A DNA stretch of 5,285 nt, from positions 1 through 5,285 of the forward strand of contig JALOAM010000193.1 of assembly GCA_023228765.1 (NCBI GenBank), in the 5' to 3' direction. The position numbers and the translations under genes were made by a program. Each line of letters opens with the position of its first letter. Position 1 is the stretch's first letter. Below are positions 1-5,285 of this stretch, one piece after another. This DNA is from Dehalococcoidia bacterium (GTDB taxonomy: Bacteria > Chloroflexota > Dehalococcoidia > UBA2979). The notes under the pieces were generated by a model, which saw only the letters and a list, made by a program, of their open reading frames with translations, ran no database searches and was not told the DNA's origin.

Positions 1-1
1 C

Positions 2-791
<790 letters not shown>

Positions 792-793
<2 letters not shown>

Positions 794-844
794 CCAACCA
801 CCCCTCCGGTTGGTTTCGCGACGGGGGCGGGCAACCGCCCCCGT
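792..844 (+). terminator. Two tandem hairpins after groEL, probable terminator
   Basis: Two perfect inverted repeats follow the groEL stop codon. The first (792-799 with 808-815) has an 8-bp stem AACCAACC/GGTTGGTT, an 8-nt loop, and overlaps the TAA stop. The second (821-830 with 835-844) has a 10-bp, almost pure GC stem closed by GCAA, a GNRA-type tetraloop, and is followed by TTCCGCATCTCGCTC. The long U run of a classical intrinsic terminator is absent, as is common in high-GC genomes. The second stem is the likelier terminator or mRNA 3' stabiliser; the first may only be stabilising. The assignment rests on structure and position alone. Confidence 0.7.
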
Positions 845-1006
845 TCCGCATCTCGCTCCCATCGCACCGCCGAGGCATGCGGAGGTTCCACGAGGAACGT
901 TTGGCCCGCCGAAGGCGTTCACCCGGTAGAGCGATGCTTCGGGCGGGGGTAGCTGACGAGCGGATCACTGGCCTCGCGAGGCTCTCGCTCGCAAGCACCG
1001 CGTTCG

Positions 1007-1050
1007 CCCTCACCCCAACCCTCTCCCGCCGAGCCGCGAGAGGGGTCAGA
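1007..1050 (+). repeat. Palindromic interspersed repeat, copy 1
   Basis: This 44-bp unit starts CCCTCACCCCAACCC and ends GGTCAGA. It matches the unit at 1726-1770 in the same orientation with two substitutions and one missing G. Its core is an inverted repeat (1019-1028 with 1035-1044, loop CCGAGC) with a single C-C mismatch in the 10-bp stem, which copy 2 does not have. Elements of this look (CCCTCACCCC...CTCTCCC...GGGAGAGGG) recur as REP-like or MITE-like repeats between genes in several high-GC bacteria; that comparison is from general knowledge and was not searched. No transposase is seen. Confidence 0.8.
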
Positions 1051-1112
1051 GTCCTAGGTGGAGGGCTCGAGGGGCGCGGGCGGCTGGAGCACTCGGACAG
1101 ATCGAGGGGTAC

Positions 1113-1180
1113 CGGGTCTTCGCCAGGTGAAGGAGCGAGGTCCCGACAGATCACAACGCGGGAGGCCGCTACGCTCCCGC
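1113..1180 (+). promoter_or_regulatory. Candidate structured 5' leader before the unknown gene
   Basis: Two hairpins precede the start at 1204. Hairpin A pairs 1113-1123 (CGGGTCTTCGC) with 1135-1145 (GCGAGGTCCCG): 10 of 11 positions pair, one of them G-U, around the loop CAGGTGAAGGA. Hairpin B is a perfect 7-bp stem GCGGGAG/CTCCCGC (1158-1164 with 1174-1180), ending 11 nt before the Shine-Dalgarno sequence. The arrangement could be a cis-regulatory leader affecting ribosome access, or hairpin B could end transcription arriving from upstream. I compared it with T-box, cobalamin, SRP RNA and guanidine-riboswitch signatures from memory and found no match good enough to name a class. In GC-rich DNA such stems also arise by chance. 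Confidence 0.35.
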
Positions 1181-1191
1181 CAACCGCAGCC

Positions 1192-1198
1192 AAGGGGG
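1192..1198 (+). promoter_or_regulatory. Ribosome binding site that decides the GTG start at 1204
   Basis: AAGGGGG lies 5 nt before the GTG at 1204. It is the only good Shine-Dalgarno-like sequence in the long upstream open frame, and it sits where recognisable protein-like composition begins. It is the main reason to reject the ATG at 877. Confidence 0.7.
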
Positions 1199-1203
1199 CA
1201 GGC

Positions 1204-1659
1204 GTGTTCGGAGACAACGGCAACGTGATCGACCTCGACAGCGCCGCCGAGGCCATCGCGGAGGCGGAGGTCCTCGTCATCGGATTCGACTTCACGGCGG
1301 ACCGCATGCTCATCGACCTACGCTCCGACCCGGGAGGGCACACGCTGCCGCTCGTCGAGCTGGTGGAGCCCCTCGGCTCTGCGACGGAGCGGACGCTGTG
1401 GCTGCAGGAGCGCCGTCCCGAAGTGGCGCCGCCAGAGCGGTTCATCTTCATGGGCTGGCCGCATACCGCGCAGTACTTGAAGGACGCCGCGCTGCTGGAC
1501 ATGGTCACCACGCGCATGAAGGCCGAGCAGGGCATCGACCCGTCCGAGGACCTCGGCAGCATCCTCAAGGAACTGAGACGGCGAGAGCGCCTCGACACCC
1601 GCAGCGCCGTCACGGGCGCGGAGGGGTTCGAGACGCTCTGGTCGCGGGTGCGCCGGTAG
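1204..1659 (+). CDS. Hypothetical protein, 151 aa, unknown function
   Basis: I do not recognise this protein. The GTG start is chosen for the AAGGGGG ribosome site 5 nt upstream. The protein looks soluble: no signal peptide and no membrane helix. Residues 11-40 alternate an acidic helix (DSAAEAIAEAE) with a hydrophobic strand (VLVIGFDF) and a second strand (RMLIDLRSD), suggesting an alpha/beta fold. Other notable segments are ERFIFMGWPHTAQYL (78-92), a helical LLDMVTTRMKAEQGI (97-111) and a charged helix LKELRRRERLD (121-131). Natural amino-acid balance and third-position GC support real coding. It is alone on the plus strand, downstream of groEL but separated by terminator-like hairpins, and converges with the SRPBCC gene. 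Copies of a palindromic repeat lie on both sides of it. It could be a lineage-specific conserved protein; no role can be inferred from its neighbours. Confidence 0.75.
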   Translation: MFGDNGNVIDLDSAAEAIAEAEVLVIGFDFTADRMLIDLRSDPGGHTLPLVELVEPLGSATERTLWLQERRPEVAPPERFIFMGWPHTAQYLKDAALLDMVTTRMKAEQGIDPSEDLGSILKELRRRERLDTRSAVTGAEGFETLWSRVRR

Positions 1660-1725
1660 CACCGATTCACGTGCCGGCCTCACGGTCGAGGTGTCGCCTC
1701 CGCCTAACGCTGCACTGGTAGCAGA

Positions 1726-1770
1726 CCCTCACCCCAGCCCTCTCCCGCCGAGCCGGGAGAGGGGGTCAGA
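1726..1770 (+). repeat. Palindromic interspersed repeat, copy 2
   Basis: This 45-bp direct copy of the unit at 1007-1050 starts CCCTCACCCCAGCCC and ends GGGTCAGA. Its core is a perfect 10-bp inverted repeat CCCTCTCCCG/CGGGAGAGGG (1738-1747 with 1754-1763) around the loop CCGAGC. It sits between two genes that converge (stops at 1659 and 1832), so the transcribed hairpin could serve as a terminator or 3' barrier for both strands, a typical placement for REP-like repeats. The rest of the 172-bp convergent spacer shows nothing else I can name. Confidence 0.85.
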
Positions 1771-1831
1771 ACGCGGCGGGTGGGAGCCGCAACTTGGCTG
1801 GGCGACGACCTCGACGGTGCGCCACGCGTTC

Positions 1832-2314
1832 CTAGCTCTGAGCCAGGTAGGCTTCCAGCTGGTCGAGGGTCATGCCCATGCCCTCCTCCATGCCCATCGC
1901 GATGACCTGGTCGCGCTCGTCGTTGGAGGCGAAGGCGATCGAGATGTTGAGCAGGCTGGCCGAGGGGCCGCGCTCCTCGAAGAGGACGGTGACATCGGAC
2001 TCGGGCGGCACGGTGTTGCCCTCCGCATCGGAGAACGCATCGCGGTAGACGATGCGCTCGGGCGCCTCGATCTCCTGGTAGCGGACCAGGCTCCAGGCCT
2101 GCTCGCCGTCCGGGCCGGTCATGCAGAAGTGCCACGTCCCACCGGGGCGGAAGTCCATCTTGCTCTCGGTGACGGGCCAGCCCTCGGGGCCGAACCAGGT
2201 CTTGATCGCGTCCTGGTCCGAGTAGGCCTGGAAGACCAGGTCCCGAGGAAAGTCGAACGGCCGGACGATCTGCAGGGTGCGGTCGCCGACTTCGACGGAC
2301 ATCTTGTTTGCCAT
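1832..2314 (-). CDS. AHSA1/SRPBCC-domain protein, partner of the ArsR gene
   Basis: A 160-residue cytosolic protein of the SRPBCC (START/Bet v1-like) superfamily, in the 'activator of Hsp90 ATPase homolog 1-like' group. Family features in order: an N-terminal strand TLQIVRPFDFP (13-23); the helix and turn LVFQAYSDQDAIKTWFGPEG (26-45); MDFRPGGTWHF (53-63), the conserved Pro-Gly-Gly turn; ERIVYRDAF (86-94); and the C-terminal helix GMEEGMGMTLDQLEAYL (141-157) that caps the hydrophobic cavity. Length is normal for single-domain members. The ATG is preceded on the minus strand by AAGGAG, 9 nt away (2324-2329). It lies 83 bp downstream of the arsR gene on the same strand, a pairing seen in many bacteria. 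The ligand of this group is generally unknown; binding of a small hydrophobic molecule is inferred from the fold. Confidence 0.92.
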   Translation of the reverse strand: MANKMSVEVGDRTLQIVRPFDFPRDLVFQAYSDQDAIKTWFGPEGWPVTESKMDFRPGGTWHFCMTGPDGEQAWSLVRYQEIEAPERIVYRDAFSDAEGNTVPPESDVTVLFEERGPSASLLNISIAFASNDERDQVIAMGMEEGMGMTLDQLEAYLAQS

Positions 2315-2370
2315 GGTTCAGTGCTCCTTCGCGTGTGGGGATCGGACGATCCCGCTGATTCGATGTCGAT

Positions 2371-2399
2371 GACGCATCGGGCGTTGCGCCCGGCGCGTC
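2371..2399 (-). promoter_or_regulatory. Intercistronic hairpin between arsR and the SRPBCC gene
   Basis: The inverted repeat GACGC-ATC-GGGCG-TTG-CGCCC-GGC-GCGTC has two 5-bp helices separated by a 3x3 internal loop and overlaps the arsR stop codon. A second small dyad, GGGATC-GGAC-GATCCC, lies at 2338-2353. No U run follows, so full termination is unlikely. It may attenuate or protect the transcript and so set different levels of the two proteins. This is inferred from structure only. Confidence 0.4.
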
Positions 2400-2742
2400 A
2401 TTCCTCTGGCCTACGACCCTGCTCCTGCAGAGTCCTCAGGTACTCATCCAGCTGGCTGAAGCGGTCGTCCCACAGCCGCCGGTAGTCCTCCAACCAGTCC
2501 GAGGCCGTACGCAACCCCTCGGGCCGGATCCGGCAGGGCCGCCACTGGGCATGCCGGCCTCGCTCGATCAGTCCTGCCCGCTCCAGCACCTTCAGGTGCT
2601 TCGAGATCGCGGGGAGGCTGATCTCGAACGGCTCAGCGAGCTCGGTCACGGACGCCTCACCCTCCGCGAGCCGGGCGAGGATCGCCCGTCGCGTGGGGTC
2701 GGCCAGCGCGCCGAAGAGTGTGCTGAGTTCGTCCTCTGGCAT
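2398..2742 (-). CDS. ArsR-family winged-helix transcriptional regulator
   Basis: A 114-residue winged helix-turn-helix repressor. The family core is clear: LADPTRRAILARLAEGEASV (13-32), then the helix-turn-helix VTELAEPFEISLPAISKHLK (32-51) with recognition helix SLPAISKHLKVL, and the wing LIERGRHAQWRPCRI (58-72). The C-terminal helix WLEDYRRLWDDRFSQLDEYL (83-102) probably forms the dimer interface. The metal-binding CxC motif of ArsR/SmtB sensors is missing and the only cysteine is C70, so it is unlikely to be a metal sensor. It resembles the subgroup encoded next to SRPBCC proteins. On the minus strand the ATG follows GGAGGT (2755-2760) at a rather long spacing of 12 nt. The gene heads a probable two-gene operon with the SRPBCC gene, and likely represses its own promoter. 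Confidence 0.93.
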   Translation of the reverse strand: MPEDELSTLFGALADPTRRAILARLAEGEASVTELAEPFEISLPAISKHLKVLERAGLIERGRHAQWRPCRIRPEGLRTASDWLEDYRRLWDDRFSQLDEYLRTLQEQGRRPEE

Positions 2743-2846
2743 CCCTGCTCGTTCACCTCCGGGGCGTCGGTGTCAGCGTGTCGACCACGTACCGGACACC
2801 TGCCCCAGCCCCCGCCCCTCGGAGCCGTCGGCTGTCCGATGGCTGT

Positions 2847-2875
2847 ATCTAACCAATCAGTTAATTAGCTGTCAA
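2847..2875 (-). promoter_or_regulatory. Sigma-70-type promoter of the arsR-SRPBCC operon
   Basis: On the minus strand, TTGACA (2870-2875, perfect -35) is followed by exactly 17 bp and TTAGAT (2847-2852, -10 with 4 of 6 consensus bases, including TA.. replaced by TT). The surrounding 45 bp are strikingly AT-rich within a GC-rich window. Transcription would start near 2840, giving a leader of about 100 nt before the arsR ATG. That leader contains an inverted repeat GGTGTC/GACACC (2769-2774 with 2795-2800) enclosing CGTG/CACG. Confidence 0.75.
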
Positions 2876-2878
2876 GTT
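2851..2878. promoter_or_regulatory. Candidate ArsR operator overlapping the promoter
   Basis: An imperfect dyad, pattern AACnnnnCAGnTAA/TTAnCTGnnnnGTT, is centred between 2864 and 2865, with 9 of 14 positions symmetric. It covers the whole spacer and the -35 box of the arsR promoter, where a dimeric winged-helix repressor would block RNA polymerase. Assignment to the neighbouring ArsR protein is an inference from position and symmetry. Confidence 0.5.
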
Positions 2879-2945
2879 AAATACGGCAGGCGCAGCTGCA
2901 ATCGTCAGAATCCGTGAAGAATCACTCGGGAGGGGGAGCTGGGCT

Positions 2946-4424
2946 TCAGGCGCCCCACCACGGGCCGGACTCGGCCTCGCGGTCGCCGCGCCCGATGAAC
3001 CACGCGACGGCAGCGGCCACAAGCATGACCGCGAGGGCGGCGAGGAAGACCTCGCGAAAGGTCTCCACCTGCGCTTCCGCGACCAGCGCGCTGAACTCGG
3101 GTGAGTTGAACTCGATCGTCCCGGCCCGCGCGTAGAACCGCCCGAGGCCGCTCGACGTCAGCAGCGCCGCCCCCACCAGCATCCCGGTCACCCTCGAAAG
3201 GGTGAGCCACGCCGAGGCCGCCGCGCGATGGTCGTCGTCGACGTGCTGGAGGACGGCGGCGGTGAGCGGCGCGATCACGAGGCCGAAGCCAACGCCGCCC
3301 ACCAGCTGAGGCACGGAGCGGAGGACCTCGGACAGCTCCCCGTCCCATGCCTGGAGGCCGCCGAAGCACACCGCCGCGAGGGCGCACCCGAGCACGGCGG
3401 TGAGCCGCAGGCCGATGCGCCCAGCGAGCCAGCCGCCGACCACCGCGCCAACCGGCATCGCGACCGTGAGCCGCATCAGCGTCAGCCCTCCTTCGAGGGC
3501 GTCCTCGACCAGCACGAGGTTCACGAACAGCGGCACGCCGATCAGGACCACGATGAGCCCACCGCCCACGAGGAACTGCGCGACGTTCGCGGCGAGCACC
3601 TGCGGCTGCGCGAGCGCGGCGAGCGGAGCCATCGGCTCCGGCGTCCGGCGCTCGTGGACGAAGAACCACGCGACGAGGGCGCCCACCACGGCGAGCAGCG
3701 CGAGCGTACCCGCGAGTGGCCTCGGCGCGTTCGGGTCGTCCACCAGCGCGAACGTGAGCACCGCGAGCGCCAGGCCGAGGAGCGCGGCGCCACCCCAGTC
3801 GATGCGCCCTCGGCGTTGCTCGGAGCCGGCGAGGCGGTACGCGAGGACGGCGATGGGGAGCGTCATCGGGAGGTTGATCCAGAACACCCAGCGCCAGCCC
3901 CACAGCTCCGTGATGCCGCCACCCCACAGCGGCCCCAGCAGCGCGCCGGCCTCCGCGGCTGCGGCGATCGCGCCGAGGCCCATGAGACGCCGCTCCTTCG
4001 GGAGCTCACCAACGACGATCGCCATCGCCACGGGGACGACGCCGCCACCGCCCACGGCCTGGAGCGCCCTCGCGAGGACGAGCGGGGTGAACGAGGGGCT
4101 GAGGGCGACCAGGGCACTGCCGAGCATGAACAGCGCGAGGCAGGCGGCGAAGACGCGGGCGTGGCCGAACACATCGGCGATGCGCCCGACGATCGGCAGC
4201 GCGACGAGGTAGCCGAGGAGGTAGCCGTTCACGACCCAGGAGGCGCGGTAGAAGTCGTCCAGGGTCAGCCCGATCTCGTCCACGATCGGGGGCAGCACGG
4301 TCACGATGGAGGTCTGGTCATCCGCCGCGACGAACACACCGGCGGCGACCACGAAGAGCAACCAGCGCTGGCGACGAGTGGCGCTCGCGTGCTTCGTCGT
4401 CGCGCTCCCCCTCACCACGCTCAT
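2946..4424 (-). CDS. 14-helix DHA2-type MFS transporter, Rv1410 (P55)-like by context
   Basis: A 492-residue inner-membrane major facilitator with about 14 hydrophobic helices. TM1 carries D35-D36 followed by QTSIVTVLPPI, the acidic TM1 motif of DHA2 pumps. Motif A is GRIADVFGHAR (80-90), motif B is in LARALQAVGGGG (117-128), motif C is GALLGPLWGGG (160-170), and GWRWVFWINLP (176-186) is typical of the 14-helix group. A second motif A-like loop is GWLAGRIGLR (331-340). E158 in the motif C helix and R411 in the second-last helix could form a charge pair. The last two helices (about 404-435 and 441-477) are much longer than a membrane span. The gene lies 29 bp after an LprG-like lipoprotein gene, the order of the mycobacterial lprG-Rv1410c operon, so lipid (triacylglyceride-like) export is the favoured role; drug efflux is the alternative. 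No strong ribosome site precedes the ATG, so translation may depend on the upstream gene. Confidence 0.9.
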   Translation of the reverse strand: MSVVRGSATTKHASATRRQRWLLFVVAAGVFVAADDQTSIVTVLPPIVDEIGLTLDDFYRASWVVNGYLLGYLVALPIVGRIADVFGHARVFAACLALFMLGSALVALSPSFTPLVLARALQAVGGGGVVPVAMAIVVGELPKERRLMGLGAIAAAAEAGALLGPLWGGGITELWGWRWVFWINLPMTLPIAVLAYRLAGSEQRRGRIDWGGAALLGLALAVLTFALVDDPNAPRPLAGTLALLAVVGALVAWFFVHERRTPEPMAPLAALAQPQVLAANVAQFLVGGGLIVVLIGVPLFVNLVLVEDALEGGLTLMRLTVAMPVGAVVGGWLAGRIGLRLTAVLGCALAAVCFGGLQAWDGELSEVLRSVPQLVGGVGFGLVIAPLTAAVLQHVDDDHRAAASAWLTLSRVTGMLVGAALLTSSGLGRFYARAGTIEFNSPEFSALVAEAQVETFREVFLAALAVMLVAAAVAWFIGRGDREAESGPWWGA

Positions 4425-4453
4425 GTCACCGCGTCCATCGAGGTCGGAGTCGG

Positions 4454-5173
4454 TCAGTTGGGGACGGAGATGTCGACCGGCTCGTCGAAGGCACTCAGCG
4501 TGATCCTCCGCACGATGTCGTCCCCGTCCTCCGGCGCGATCGGCCTCACGACCTCGATCCGCCGCACGAGGAGGTCCTCCACGCCGACCCAGAGGCGTCC
4601 GGTCACGGGTGTGCCGGCCTCGGCGGTGCCGACGAAGGAGGTGAGGCTTCCCGAGTCGACCGTCCCCTCGAGGACGTAGGAGTCGACGCCGTCGATCGCC
4701 TCACGGTCGACGACCTCGACATTCGTCGCCTCGCGCATCAGGCCAGTGACGCCGGTGCGGGGATCAAACAGGCGGGAGATGTCGATGGCGTCCTGCTGCT
4801 GCCAGCGGCCGGTCAGCGGGTTCTGGAGGTAGGCGCCCTCCGGCAGGACGATGATGCCGGTCTTAATGTTGGCGCCGGCGAAGCTCGCCTCCACCTCCAG
4901 CTGCATCGCCTCGCGGCCCTCCACGTCACCCTCGGCGTGCTCCATCGCGATCCCGCCGATGATCTGCGTGGCGCCGTTCTCGTGCTCCACCTCGAAGTGG
5001 AACGACTCCACCTGCTCCATCCGGTCGGCGGAGCGGTCCAGCACGTCCTGCGCGTCCACGTCGGCGATGTCACCACCGCCGTCCTCGTCGCCGCTACACG
5101 CGACGAGGAGTGCGAACGCCGCCCCGAGGATGGAGACGAGGATCGCGGTGCGTCCGAGTGGAAGTGCGCGCAT
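4454..5173 (-). CDS. LppX/LprAFG-type (LprG-like) lipoprotein
   Basis: A 239-residue exported lipoprotein. The signal peptide has R2 and R8, a hydrophobic core from about 10 to 22 and the lipobox LVAC with lipidated C26, followed by an acidic flexible linker (SGDEDGGGDIADVD). The mature domain (about 41-239) alternates polar and apolar residues in the way of a twisted beta sheet. It follows the LprG pattern as I recall it: a first helix DVLDRSADRMEQVESFHF, a strand region ending in VVFDG-like IIVLPEGAYL, a DPRTG motif (137-141) before a helix, then GRLWV (192-196) and ITLSAFDEPVDI (224-235). LprG, LppX and relatives hold lipids in a hydrophobic cavity and act outside the inner membrane. Length is close to LprG (236 aa). 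The ATG follows GGAGG at 4 nt (5178-5182). It heads a probable operon with the MFS transporter. Confidence 0.85.
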   Translation of the reverse strand: MRALPLGRTAILVSILGAAFALLVACSGDEDGGGDIADVDAQDVLDRSADRMEQVESFHFEVEHENGATQIIGGIAMEHAEGDVEGREAMQLEVEASFAGANIKTGIIVLPEGAYLQNPLTGRWQQQDAIDISRLFDPRTGVTGLMREATNVEVVDREAIDGVDSYVLEGTVDSGSLTSFVGTAEAGTPVTGRLWVGVEDLLVRRIEVVRPIAPEDGDDIVRRITLSAFDEPVDISVPN

Positions 5174-5200
5174 CAGTCCTCCAGGGCGTTACAACGAGTC

Positions 5201-5215
5201 GCGACGGATCGTCGC
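5201..5215. promoter_or_regulatory. Inverted repeat in the divergent intergenic region
   Basis: GCGACG-GAT-CGTCGC is a perfect 6-bp inverted repeat with a 3-bp centre, 28 bp upstream of the lipoprotein start and about 40 bp before the possible divergent start at 5256. It could be an operator controlling one or both directions, but a short GC-rich dyad can also occur by chance. Confidence 0.3.
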
Positions 5216-5255
5216 ACAGGCCGCCCACAGGCGCGCTCGCGGGTACGATGCCCTC

Positions 5256-5285
5256 ATGCCCCGCGCGAGCACGAAGTCCCCGCCA
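5256..5285 (+). CDS. Possible start of a divergent gene, cut by the right edge
   Basis: An ATG at 5256 opens MPRASTKSPP and runs off the window. TACGAT at 5244-5249 fits a -10 box (TAnnnT), and a transcript beginning about 7 nt downstream would start at this ATG, so the gene may be expressed as a leaderless mRNA; no ribosome site is present. No clear -35 is seen. An alternative ATG at 5248 in another frame overlaps the proposed -10 and is less likely. The ten visible residues are too few to name a product. Confidence 0.4.
   Translation, partial: MPRASTKSPP

Larger units (their letters stand above)
845..1203. other. Gene-free stretch with inverted repeats, 359 bp
   Basis: No convincing gene lies here. 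A plus-strand open frame does run from an ATG at 877 into the next gene. Its first ~109 codons are rich in Arg, Gly and Ser, cross a palindromic repeat and have no recognisable domain, while a good ribosome site sits at the far end, so the extension is treated as non-coding. Contents seen: a long imperfect inverted repeat at 905-914/937-947 (CCCGCCGAAG against CTTCGGGCGGG, one bulged base); a perfect 12-bp palindrome GCCTCGCGAGGC at 971-982; a dispersed repeat copy at 1007-1050; and two hairpins directly before the next gene. The 8-mer GACAGATC occurs at 1096-1103 and again at 1145-1152. No clear promoter is visible. Confidence 0.6.

Noticed and set aside
900..975. tRNA-like string (GGTAGAGC and GGGCGGGGGTAGCTGACGAGCGG)
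   Set aside because: No T-arm GTTCRA sequence at the right distance, no acceptor stem and no plausible anticodon arm could be built.
1090..1180. T-box, cobalamin riboswitch or SRP RNA in the leader
   Set aside because: Fragments such as GGGGTACCGGG and CAGGTGAAGGAGC resemble parts of these RNAs, but the core consensus sequences and stem order are not present, and the downstream gene is not a synthetase or cobalamin gene.
877..1203. N-terminal extension of the unknown gene from an ATG at 877
   Set aside because: The extension is Arg/Gly/Ser-rich, runs through the palindromic repeat and several inverted repeats, and a good Shine-Dalgarno sequence stands before GTG 1204 instead.
1691..2485. 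264-codon plus-strand open frame opposite the SRPBCC gene
   Set aside because: It starts inside the repeat region, is antisense to a recognisable AHSA1 domain gene and crosses into arsR.
2879..2945. Terminator for the MFS gene
   Set aside because: No stem of useful length is found between the MFS stop and the arsR promoter; only the repeated GATTCT-like words at 2908-2922 are seen, so read-through into the arsR operon remains possible.
2905..3927. 340-codon minus-strand open frame inside the MFS gene
   Set aside because: Extremely Arg/Ala/Gly-rich, without domains, and in a different frame of the same strand as the real transporter.
3228..4679. 483-codon plus-strand open frame opposite the MFS gene
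   Set aside because: It is antisense to a transporter with clear family motifs, reads as His/Arg/Glu-rich low-complexity protein, and is explained by the GC-rich codon positions of the real gene.

Overview
This window comes from the chromosome of a high-GC bacterium (roughly two thirds G+C by eye). The GroEL sequence, the dispersed CCCTCACCCC.../GAGAGGG palindromic repeats and the mix of genes fit a Chloroflexota of the Thermomicrobia type best. Another high-GC phylum such as Actinomycetota cannot be excluded from sequence alone, so the lineage call is an inference.

Left part, plus strand: the C-terminal half of the chaperonin GroEL runs in from the left edge and ends at 793, followed by two hairpins, the second a strong GC-rich terminator candidate. 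A gene-free stretch of about 400 bp (794-1203) holds one copy of a palindromic repeat, other inverted repeats and a possibly structured mRNA leader. It leads into a 151-residue protein of unknown function (1204-1659) with a clear Shine-Dalgarno sequence. A second, nearly identical copy of the repeat lies just after that gene, between two convergent genes.

Middle part, minus strand: an ArsR-type repressor gene (2398-2742) is followed by an AHSA1/SRPBCC-domain gene (1832-2314), a common regulator/ligand-binding pair. Upstream of arsR is an AT-rich island with an almost consensus sigma-70 promoter on the minus strand (TTGACA, 17 bp, TTAGAT). An imperfect dyad lies across its spacer, which suggests autorepression.

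Right part, minus strand: a predicted lipoprotein of the LppX/LprAFG fold (4454-5173) is followed 29 bp later by a 14-helix DHA2-type major facilitator (2946-4424). The order and the protein types match the mycobacterial lprG-Rv1410c (P55) operon, in which the transporter extracts triacylglycerides from the inner membrane and the lipoprotein carries them outward. The transporter also has an unusually long extracytoplasmic segment between its last two helices, as described for Rv1410-type proteins. This probable lipid-export pair outside mycobacteria is the most interesting part of the window. At the right edge a divergent plus-strand gene may begin at 5256, possibly as a leaderless mRNA, with a 15-bp inverted repeat between it and the lipoprotein gene.
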